A stretch of 64,000 bases of DNA from Heliopora coerulea (Eukaryota; Cnidaria; Anthozoa; Scleralcyonacea; Helioporidae), in the NCBI GenBank assembly GCA_030142905.1, contig JASJOG010000319.1, forward strand, positions 62,001-126,000, in the 5' to 3' direction. The notes under the pieces are model-generated. The model made no database searches. It was given only the letters and a program-made list of their open reading frames with translations, and had not been told where the DNA came from. Below are positions 40,401 through 52,400 of the stretch, in pieces. Both the position numbers and the translations under genes were made by a program. Position 1 is the stretch's first letter, and each line of letters starts with the position of its first letter.

Positions 40401-43400
40401 TTTTCATTTGTGATTGTTGTCCTCAGTCGCTAATGAACTTCCTGTTAGGAGAGCTCACAGCAAGCCTAAAATTTATTGACAAATTAGAATCGAGATCTTA
40501 CCAATTTTAAGTTGCAGTGGCATGTGAAAAGAAATTGGCAATACTTTCCTGATGTCTTGATGTATTTTAAACATAATGATTATATGATTTTATGCGCATG
40601 CTCTCAAGCTATTCTACCAAGCTACCACATCTAACTACATCACTGATTAAGACTACAAATAGGCGACATATCCAGACTTGCAGACTGGTAGTACGAACCA
40701 ATACGTAAATGTAGCCTTCCCTCACCGTCTGAGTCAATGTAGCTCAATGGTTAGAGCATCTCACCGGCGATCAGAAGGTTACGGGTTCGATTCCCGTCAG
40801 GGACTCAGAAAGTTTTTCTGAGTACAATAGCTTGAGAGCATGCGCATAAAAAACAAATTAATGAATATAGTCGCTAATTTTTGGATCCTGAGGTGGTTTC
40901 GAAATGTTGAAGATTTGGCATTCTGATGATGAATAGCAAGTGACACCTGAACTTATGTGGCGTCGAAACGGCACTAAACTAAAGAGCACTAACAGCAACA
41001 ACTTTATTTTAATAAGCAGCAAGACATGCACTCGCCTAATGCTTCAGTTGGTTTGGAATTCCATGTTTTTTGTTCCGTCGTAGCTGAAGCCCTTTTTTCA
41101 AATTAGTAGTCCCTTGAGGAATATGAAGCGACATCTCATTAAATCAAATTGACTAGTAACTCATACTGGTTTTTTTTTAAAAAAAAAGTCATTCAGAGAT
41201 TTTGATGTTAAATTGTTTAATAATTCACCAATTTGACCGAACAGTGTCATATATCAAAGCAGTAAAGGAGTCTCTGTGATGGACATGTGCGACACTCATA
41301 TGCTACAGATATCTGGCAGATCTGTTTTAAAGCTGCACTCTGCTCGATTCATCTCACCTCGCTTTGATCAACAAGTCATTCAGTGAGTTTTTTGGATTTC
41401 GGAAAGCCTGCTCACGCACCAGGCTAGACCTCCCTACAACAGTTTTGGTACCAGTATTTCAAATTTACATCGCAAAATTCAGTGTTTTTGACAGCGAGCG
41501 CAATCTAGATCCGATTTGGAGCTGATCTGGTACATGTATACCTTTGTCTACCGTGTCTAATTTGGTAGACTTAATGCAAGCGACTCCTTCGTCGCTTAAA
41601 GTACAGTACATAGCTCGCTTGCTCCGTCTTTGCCAGACCAACATCTACCCCGGGTCTGAAAATTTTTAAAAAATAGTTCTTATGAGGTGTCTTGATTGGT
41701 GTTAAAACAAAGGTCTTGACGTACTTTATGGGCAATTTTACTCACTCTAAAGAACGTTTTAAAGCTTGCCAACAAAGTTTGCCGACGCAGTTCTCGATTT
41801 GTTCGTACTTCTAAATCTGGGTCGAATGGTGAAATACTGGTCACAAACAAAGGTATATTCGTTCTTTTTGCAGTTAACTCGTCGGCATTGTTATACTTTG
41901 AATTCGTCCTTTGATTTCTGCCTTCACTCAATCACTCACTCAACATGCATACTTTTGTTCATTCCTTCTCTTCAATGTTGAACGTCGACTACGTGACATT
42001 CTAGAGAGAGTCACTGCGTGGCTGCAATGGTACTTTGGCATTATGCAAATAAAAAGACAATATCTGAAGTATCTTATATCTTACGTTAAATTATTTGATT
42101 CGTCATCTGATATGCAGAAGAAACTATTAGCGGATTTAGAGACGATAGATGGACATTTGCCAAGTTCAAACCCTCAAAAAACGATTTTCAAGCTGCAGTT
42201 CGATCACCGACCAGACCTTGGAAGTCGTTTTTGAGGGTTTCATATTGACGAACGTTCATATATCGTCCTTGATATCTCCAAGTTCGCGCATGAACTTTGC
42301 GTGAAACATCTGTTTAACTTTGAGTGTCTTTGGTGACGGAAAGAACCATGTCATAAGTGAACAGGACATTGCCCGTATCCTGCAGTTAGGGTGCAATGGT
42401 TCAGCAGTTTTCTCAAAAAAACATTCGTTTTGCCTTTGAAGCCGAACTAGTAGAAAAAAAAACAACTTTGTTTTGCTACCTCGGAGTGGAACAAGATTTC
42501 TAGTCACCGGTCTCCCAAAAAATGCGCCTGAGAGCAGTTGCCCGCATTGTAAGCCCCTAGTTACTCAAAAGTCTCTAACTCATATTGGCCGAATTAAAAC
42601 ACTGCCAAATATTTGAAAAGCAAATGTAACTAGTGTAATTATTACCAGCGTTAAGTGTCTGAAACAAATATTTAAAAAAAAACCAAACAAACAAACAAAA
42701 AAACTTTTTTGTATTCTTTAGTACTTTTTTCTTATTGTTACAGGCTCAAACAAGAAAACCAGATCAGCAGCAGATTGGATTCCCAGACCTCCAGAAAGGT
42801 GTGAAATTATTTGTATAATTATGATTACTGTGTCTGCTGTAAACATGGGGCAATGGGGTGATTAGGAAAGTCGGACGATCGTCCAAAGGGTGCATCCATT
42901 CGAATCTTCAGAATTTACGGGAAGTAAATAGAAAACAAATAACTTTGCTCGGTCAAATTCGACAGTGTAGATAATAATCAAACTAAAGGAAGAGAAGCGT
43001 ATTAAAATGTGATTACAAAAGTAAGGGTGGCTATTTGTTTTTCCATTTCAATCCCGTTTTTCATTTGAGTACCTGGGTTCCTGATAAGCATAAGAACATT
43101 TTATCTATTTGATTTTGCTGTAAAATATTATTACCGAAGCTTAGATTCGACTTGGACTGACGCTATATGTACCCTAGAAGACCTTTACCTAATCCGAAAA
43201 TTACGAGCTCATAAAACAGAAACTGTAATGTTGCCTTGATAGTAAGCTGACAACTGATCCTAGAGTTAACTGTTGGGGCACATGTAGCGTCAGTCCTAGT
43301 CGATTCTGATTGTTTGAGCTGGTTCTTGTTTTTACGTGAAAACTTGTAAAAGTGAATGACTACTTGGCTTGGGAGAATATTAACAAGTAAAATACATTAT

Positions 43401-46400
43401 CGTAAGCGAGTTCTGATTAGTTAATACCCATGTTTGGATGAGAGTATCCAAATGCGAAAAATTTCCGCTAAAAGTGTACTGAAGTTTGTGTTGCGCGCTT
43501 AGTCCTGTTATTTTCTAAAGGAAATACGTTATGGTTTTTTTGTGTACTAAAACTGTGATTTAAACACATGGTAAGTTGTTTGACTTTCGAGTCGCGGATC
43601 GATTTTTTTTTTTTAATCACCATTTTGAAGTGGCTTGACTCGCCTAGCGGCTCTTGCTTTTTAACGCTTTTCTCGTGTCTCGCAACATCCCGCATGTTTG
43701 AATCACAATATCCAAACAGTTATAAATTTCAAAAACACGAGAATACTTTTTAAAGACATGTTTCGGCAAGACTTATGCCATCTTCAGTTTACAAAGTGAT
43801 TTTTGTAAGGCTTTAAATAGGAATTATAGTATGAATAAATTAACTAATTACAATGACGATGTGTTAGATGATTAATTACAATGACGTTAATCCTCACACA
43901 ATACACTGTCATTGTAATTAATCATCTAACGTATTGTCATTGTAATTAGTTAACTTATTCATACTATAATTCCTATTAAAAGCCTTACGAACATCACTTT
44001 GTAAACTGAAGATGGCATAAGTCTTGCCGAAACATGTCTTTAAAAAGTATTCTCATGGTTTTGAAATTTATAACTGTCCTTTTGCCAACGAGAAATTTTG
44101 AAATATCCCAATACCAAAATCCATTTCTTATTTCTTTGGAATTAAATTCAGAAATATATGAGAAACTTCAATAAAGAAATTCATGACAAAAGGAACCAAG
44201 AGTAGGGACCAAGCCGTGAGAAAAATTTCAGTAGAAATTAAATCGATATCAAAATAAAACAGCAATAGAAATCTTCACATAACAGTCTCCCTCTTTATTT
44301 TGTTGTACATTGAAATAATAAAACGAAAAAGCAACACCACAATTGCAACTTTGATACGTTGAATTGTCTTGAAGACCTTTACCTCGTCTAAAAATTACGA
44401 ACTGGTAAAACAGGTTGCCTAAATATTGAGCTGACAACTGATCCTAGAGTTAACTGTTAGGGGTCGTTAGTGTTAAATCGAGGTAACTATCCGCTGGCTG
44501 TTTTCTCCAAAGATTAATTGACAATCAAGTGGACAGTTTTCTGGAGTCGCGTAATGAGTGAATAGTATTATCCGTCCATTTGCATGTGCAAGGTTTTACA
44601 GTGAATGGATTTCTGCCCAAGAGGAATTTATCCACCGGATAAGAAGTTCCCTACAACTGGAACAAGCCACTCCAGGACGTTTGTCCCGTCAGTGTAAACG
44701 TGAACGCTGTGCTTAAATGCCGTAACATGATTTAATGTTTTAAATCATATAACTCCCTACGAAGCACTTCTTTTATATTACTGTAACACAACACAGATAT
44801 TTTTATGATAGTAAATCACACGTTTTGATCATTCGGCATTGGTACATTGGTTCTGCTACATGCATAACCAGCATCGTTTCATTTTTTTATTAAACCTAAA
44901 GTTAACCTAACCTAAAATTCATTTCAGGTATACCCTCACAGGACACAGAAGTCCAGTTACAAAAGTACTTTTTCATCCGGTTTTTAGGTGAGTTGGGATA
45001 ACGTTAGGACAATGAAGAAATATTGCTTCCCCGTGCTATTTGTGTAGCAGTTTAGCTAAACGAGTAAATTGAATTGTTAATAACGATTAAAATGTCCAGC
45101 GTTGCAATTGGGGAACAAGTGCAGTTGACTTAACTGTTCTTCTAAATTAAGCTATTTTGTCCAAGCAATATAACTGAAATTTTATCTAGTGCTCGACCGG
45201 TGGTGGAACAATCGGAATTTACCGATCACTGATTTTTCAATTCATGATTGGCCAATTCAAATCATGTCACTCTTCTCATCTGTTCACGCGTTGTTACTCA
45301 TATCCATGCCGCAAATCGTAAATAAGATTGTTGGACTGTATCTGAGTAGCAGATAACTTTTGGGCAACGTAACCAATTTTATTTTGCACAACGTGTTTGT
45401 TTCAAAATTAATAGTGCAGCAATCGGAAGAGTGGAAATGGTTGGGGAAATATTGTTACATGCAAACAATTAACAATTTTCGGCTTCGGAAGTTAACAACC
45501 GAGGTCTGGATAATTCTTGATATCATGCGAAAGCCGAATCCAATAGTTTTAGTATACGATGATAAATCGAGGAAGACTCCGCCATGACATTATTGGCGGC
45601 TACGAAAAGCTTGTCAGATTAACAACTATGTCCCCTACAGACAATTTTTGATGTCTTGTTGGTGACGAGACATCGAGAATTGTCTGTAGGTTTTTAACCA
45701 ATCAGAATCGAGATTGTAGCAGTATTGTATGATAATTCTGTTTATTTGTGCGTTTGTTCCTGTGTAGCGTAATGGTATCGTCATCAGAAGATGCAACTAT
45801 AAAAATTTGGGATTATGAAACAGGAGATTTTGAACGAACACTGAAAGGACACACGGATGCTGTGCAAGATCTTGCCTTCGATCACACTGGAAAATTTTTG
45901 GCATCTTGTTCTGCTGACTTGACGATTAGGTTATGGGATTTTCAGGGATTTGAATGTATTAAAACACTGCATGGTAAGTCAAATTTTTATGAAGCTGTAT
46001 ACATCGAAATGGCTGGAGGGTGGGAGGTAATGAGTATGAAAGTTTGAGACAGCGTTAGTCAACTGAAAATTGTTTTACATTTCGATGAACAGATCTTTGA
46101 TGGCTGTATTTTTCTAGTGTTCAGGTAGAAACAGAACTAAAATCAAAATAAATAAGAACGAACTGAACTCTGTGAACAAAATACTTATATGTCCCCTTGT
46201 CAGAAGTGTCAACGTTTTGTGTAACGTGTGCTGTCGAGTAGCGGAACAGGAGAATTTTGTTGGCCTGAGTTGATGATGAACTGGTCGTACATTTGTCACC
46301 ACAAGGTTTGGGAGATCCATGACAGACTATTAATTTTAAATGTTAAGAGCAAGGAGGCAATGACATGAAGCAAAACTGTCGTTTTAACTTCTAGGCTCTT

Positions 46401-49400
46401 TCAAGCTAGGAAACCTGGCAGGTTCGTAGCTGGGGGTACTAAAATGCGCTTTGTTCAGACCTACAAAGTGCTCCGGACCATCACACGTCTCCGATGCATT
46501 TTTTTCGAACATATGTAGGTGCCCACCTTTATCTCCTTACTAGTCTTAATAGAATCATGAGTAACAATCATAAGCAGCGATCAAATCATGCGCGGACTAG
46601 CGCTAATCACCAACACGGCGCCCAGTAACTTCCTGTCACTTAGTGCCCGTGCCCGAAGACCGAGCCAGGTCACCAAGTTTGAACAAGGTGTCACTTTAAC
46701 CCAAGTCTAAGTTCCAGAATATAAAACAAGAAGTAAACGTAAAAACGAGAAAAAACCCAGAAAACGAAACAATCCTTGCGGGAAAATAAACACCTTTAGG
46801 TGATAATTGAAGTAAGGTCGTAATCGGAGTCTGGCTCTCGAACGTACATATCACTTAAGGGTAATAGAAACCCTTCTGTGCTACCTCTTCCTTATTTTTT
46901 GATACCTTGCCAGGGGCGGATCCAGAGTGTAGCGAGCGATGTTTGAGCATCAGTCAAACAATGAAATGAAATACAGAAGCTTAATATACTCCGCAATCGT
47001 CTTCAATAGTGTTGGTCGATACCATCACATTCGTAACTCAATTTCGGCAAATCGCCCGTCCAGTCATAACGTGATATCGGTCAATTTACAAGTGAATTTA
47101 TTAAATGTCATCAGGAATTCACGGGGTCTATTCTGTATTAATGAATTTATAATTTTAATGATAATAATGAAATTTAATAATAATATTTTATAAACTCACA
47201 CACTCCGGTAGGGCAACGAAGAAAAACGAATCAATTAGGCCTGTTGCCAACGCGTATGTGGCTATTTATATCTGCCCGATCATATTGGTCTTCTCCAGTG
47301 TAGCTCACATTTAACGGGAACTGTAATGATTAGGCTTAGCCAATCAAACATTTGAGTGTAGTTGAAATCTAGCGGGAGTTGTACTGATTAAATGTAGCCA
47401 ACCAAGGATGCTTGCTAATACTGATGAAATTTGAGCCCCTGTCAACGCACGGTTCTTTGGGGTCGTCATGTGAGATTTTGCATAAATTAAGCGGATCGCG
47501 AATACAAGAAAAAGAAGAGATAACTATCAGTGAGTCACACATACTATCGGTTCTTCATACTCAGGTTACATCTGAGCTCTTAAAAGAACTGGAAAGGCTT
47601 CTGTCCGCCAACGTTCAAGACGCACTGTAGTACGTTCGAAGTTGATTTGTGTTGACAAGCTTAAGCCCTGGCCAAACGAATGTAACATCACGATTCAGCA
47701 TTTCAACATTGTTGAATGCAACATGTTGAACTCTTTTGGCCACCTTGTTGCATCATGTTGCATCATGTTGGACGATGTTGGACGAAGTTTGATTTTCGTA
47801 AATTACCTGCCTCCAAGATATGGATCTACGAAAAGTCACGATTTTAATTTAAACTAACACTGTCTTTATTGCTCTTATTTCCAAAAACCCTCCGCACTTG
47901 CTCTCACTCTTCACGACACTGACCTCCAAACTTAACTCCCATTGGCCACCATACCGATTAATTAGCGTCTCACCATATTACGTATTTCTGTCACATGATC
48001 GCACGCGTTCGTCACACCCAATTCTCAATACTCTCCCCCATATACACTCCCAGAGGGATGTATATTATTACATTAGGACCTCTACTTTAAACGAAACTGA
48101 AAAACTAAACAAAATTGAATTACATGTCAAGTATATTACTGTTCGCGATTGTTCATTTACCGCTATATCACTTAAAGTTGATCGAATTGTTTATTCTTTG
48201 TCTGCGTCAGAAATTTGTTCTATTCGCAAGTTCGCTGCAGCAGCTGCGTCTCTCCTACGTCGAGGAGTAAAGTCGGTAGCTTCCGGATTCAGGCGCTGTG
48301 TTCTCTTGGCGATAACGTCACAGTTTAGTTCCATGGGATACAAATGCTGTACCGCTCTTTCCAAAGTTCCGTTTGAAGTCTTCACACTCACAGCTCGCAC
48401 AACACCATCTTTGTCTGGGTAAGTTTCTTTAACGATGGCCAACGGCCACTTTCCTCGATTCTTACTGTCGGTTTGCACTATGACGACATCGCCAGGTTTG
48501 GGCTGGAACTTGCTTTTCTTCTGAGCCAGATTGTGCCTTACGCGCAAAGCCACGAGGTATTCCCTCTTCCAACGACGCCACAGCTCGTTCTTACACTGTA
48601 TTAGGTACTTCACCCGCTTTCTAAGATCTGGTTCTTCGATTCTCCACGGCTCTTCCTCTGGCAATTGACTTGTACGTTGATGCAAGAATGTTGCCGGTGC
48701 AACAATTGGCAACTCGACGTCGTCTTCAAGGTAAGTCAGTGGGCGGCGGTTGATTTGTATTTCAATGTCAAGCAATATCTCACTGAGTTGGTTCCAGGTC
48801 AGATGTCCTCCCCCAATCACCTTGTGCATTGCTGACTTAACCACCCCGATGAGGCGCTCAACTTGACCTCCCCACCAGGGCGCACGGCTCAGATTGAATT
48901 TCCACTTTATTTCGTGCTCCTCAAGGAGACCACGTAACCGTTCGTCTCTCCGCAGTTGCCCGAGCCACTTGCTTGCCTTAATAAAGGTGCCACCGTTATC
49001 GGAGTAAACCACTCGAGGTCGTCCACGACGTGCGATGAACTTCTTCAGACACATAATGAAATTTGTTTTCTCGAGGTTACGTAGTAGCTCTAAATGAACA
49101 GCTCTCGACAAATATACACGCAAATATGGTCAGGTAAGCCTTTCCTTCAGCTTTGGAAGATCTATATCTGATCGGCCCAGCGAAATCTACGCCTATCACC
49201 CCGAATGCGGTACCTGGATTGGTTCTGTCCTCTGGTAACGGTCCTGGGACTGGTAGAGTTGTTGCTTTGATGTGAAACCTCTTGCAACCCCAGCATTCCT
49301 TCCGCGTCGTCTTCACCAACGTTCGGAGTCGAGGAATCCAGTACCTTTCTCGCACCGCTGCCATGGTAAGCCCGACTCCACCATGTAACGTTTCACAATG

Positions 49401-52400
49401 GATCCGTTGAACCAGTTTTCTAGTAAATACTGCTTTGTGTGGCAAGTAAATAGGATGGCTCCCTTGAATTCTCCCTCTGCATACCATTATCCCACGATCG
49501 TTTAGCTGAAGATTGGGACGGACACTGGTCTCTTTGTAGTGAGGCTCCTTAATGTCTCGGTGTTGAACACGTCTGATCCACCAAACTCTCGCTACTTCGA
49601 CCTCTTCGTTACCCAAAGGCCCATTTCTCTTTTGTCGATGCCTGCAGTTGTGGATGAACCGATTTATCCACACACAAATTCGGAGCGTACGACGTAACTT
49701 GTTGCGTTCGAGGAGATCATCAATTTCGTCTGAGGCTGGCACGGTCGACTTCGCCACACAGAGTACCTCTCGAATTACCTTCGCTTCCGCTTCTGCTGCA
49801 GGCGATGTCTGTGTCACTGGGTTTTCTGGCCATTTAGACGGATCCTGAAGCCAAACTGGGCCGTGCCACCAGAGTGCTGACGACGAGATCGGTCTTCCTC
49901 TGCTTGCGATATCGGCGGGGTTGTCTTTAGTTGGTACATGTCGCCACTGGATGTAGGGGTGTGCCCGTATCTTTGCAACACGGTTAGCGACAAACTGCTT
50001 ATAGACTCCATTCCCGCCAATCCAGTGCAATGCAACCGTGCTATCCAGCCACGCTACCGTTGATGGCGTAGGTTCCTTCGGAAGAGAGGCGTATACGTTC
50101 GCAACCAGATTTGTTGCCATGTGTGCTGCAACCAATTCCAACCGCGGAACCGACAAACTTCGCTTTGCTAATCGACTCTTGGCTACTACCAACTGTTGCG
50201 TTGTTCCCGAGGGCTGTCTAACAACTGCGTAGACTGCTGCCCCGACACCTTGCGTCGACGAATCGCCAAATGCGTGCAATTCGATTTGTTGAACTGGTTC
50301 CATGTGTCTAACAATTGATTTTGGAACTTCCTCTTCGGACGACAGTGAACGTTCCCATCTCTTCCACCGTTCCTGGAGTGTGTCACTGAGGTCAGCATCC
50401 CACGGTATTTTTTCATCACACACGTCTCGGTATATGAGTTTACCCTCCAGGGTTAGTGGTGATACTAAGCCCAGAGGATCGTAGATCTTCGCCAGCTTAC
50501 TCAATATACCTCGCTTCGTAGCCGGCGGACTGTTGATTGGGAATGTCACTTTCAGGGTGTCTCTTTGTTTGTCCCATTTGAGACCAAGAACTTTTGACTC
50601 GCGTGGTTTGGCCATGAGCTGTTGTTTAGCGTAAGATTGTTCCTCCAACTCTTCTGGCAGTTGTTGGCGATCTTCAGCTTCCAGCAGTGGTACGTTCGAG
50701 TTCCATTTATGCAATTCGAATTTGGCATCTTGCAGAATTTCCCGAGCTGCTTTCTTACGTGCCCCTGCCTGCTCTACGGTTAAACCTCCGGTGAGCAAAT
50801 CATCCACATACATGCTCCGGCGCAGTTGCTCAATTTCATCAGGACACCTTCTCGACCAAGTGTCCAGGTGAGTCTCGATGACTCCTTGGAGTAGATACGG
50901 TGACGGTGCCAACCCAAATAAAACTCTCGTAAAACGTAGCGTTTCCACAGGCGAAAGTCTGTCCTTACACCAATGAAACCGTAGGACATCTCTGTCGGCC
51001 TCTTTTATTCGTATTTGCAAGAATGCCTGACGTATGTCACCTGAAACCATGACGGGATACGCTCTCTGCTGCACCAATACATCCCAGAGTTTATTTTGCA
51101 GGGGCGGGCCTGCATATAGACACTCGTTGAGCGACGGTGCCATGGGATTTGCTTTTGCCGAAGCGTCGTATACGATGAGTAATTTTGTCGTCTCTGACGA
51201 CTCTTTTACCACGCACTTATGTGGAATGTAAAACTCTTGATTGGTGGTCGTTTGTGGGGCCTGTTCGATAATGCCCTCTTGTAGTTGTGCTCAGATTATG
51301 GCATCATAATCTTCCGTATGACCATCTCGTTGCAACTTCTTTGTTAAGCTGTCTAGTCGGCGCAGACTTCCGACTTCGTTTGAAGGAAGATATGGATGAT
51401 TGCTTCGCCACGGCAGCCCGGTTTCATACCATCCTAAAGGTGAACACTGTAATTGCTCCTTGAACTCTGCGTGGACTATTTGCTGGTTGTGTTCGGTCGA
51501 ATCTCGAAGTCCGAGTATGTCAAGTCGGCACAGTTCCTCGTAGTCCACTTGACTGGTTTGTGTCCGGAACATTGCTTGTCTGTCGAATTCATTACCTGGC
51601 GAGATATTGATCCATCCCAGTTTGGTATATTCGGCAACTGGTTCTCCAGCTTGGCCAATCAGCGGCGATTTGTTGGTCTTTATCCTGGCATAGTCTCCCA
51701 CACTTAGAATCACGTGAATTGGTAGTTGGTCCTTCATGTCTTTGTCGGCCATGTTGACTCGCCCCAAGTGACGATACTTGGCTTTCACCTTCTCATAATG
51801 TGGATTGTCTATCGACAGCAACTCGCTCTTGTTTACCTTTGTCAACTTTACATCCATCCGAAATGAGTTGTCAAGCGACTCAACCACTACCTCGTAGGTC
51901 TCCATCTTGGTCAAGTGAGAGCCCATCAGCATCTCCACTCGCTTAGTCGACGTCTCAATTGGTTTCTTGTTCAGCATATCTCCAACCTTGGCAGAGACAT
52001 AAGAGCTGCCAGCTCCTGTATCGATGAGCGCTCGTGTTATTATCCCGTCTACTTTGAGCAAAACCACGGAAATACTCCCTCACCAACTCCACTGGGTGTC
52101 AACACAACTTTCTTGGCCTGATCACTTGGTGGTCTGTCACATATCGAAGTGTGATGCCTTTTATGACAATTTTGACAGGATGATTTACTTTGGCATTGAA
52201 CTGCGCGATGACTTCCAAGGGCACAGTTGAAACATAAACGTTTCTTTGTCAGGATTTGTTTGCGGTCAGAAACAGTGGTGACTTTCTGACAGTCGTTAGC
52301 CTTGTGATCATTGCTATCACAATATACACACCCCCGTATTTGGCGAGTCTGGAATATCTTCGAATGGTTTTGCCGACGTTGTTTGTTTTGTTCATCTTCC

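Larger units (their letters stand above)
43716..44077. repeat. 362-bp palindrome with a hammerhead motif in each arm
   Basis: Arms starting ACAGTTATAAATTTCAAAA are inverted copies meeting near 43900, with a few mismatches and small indels. Each arm contains an identical hammerhead-like motif, one per strand. There is no ORF. The motif and its position resemble Penelope-like terminal repeats joined in opposite orientation, but no Penelope coding is present here. Confidence 0.75.

Noticed and set aside
40733..40805. Functional tRNA-Ala(GGC)
   Set aside because: Two acceptor mismatches, one anticodon-stem mismatch and C at position 33 make a working tRNA unlikely.
40925..40985. Further hammerhead motif (CTGATGA ... 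GTCGAAAC)
   Set aside because: CTGATGA and GAAA are present, but the intervening 35 nt do not form a proper stem II next to the core.
46911..46925. hAT terminus CAGGGGCGGATCCAG
   Set aside because: No matching inverted end or 8-bp duplication found within several kb.
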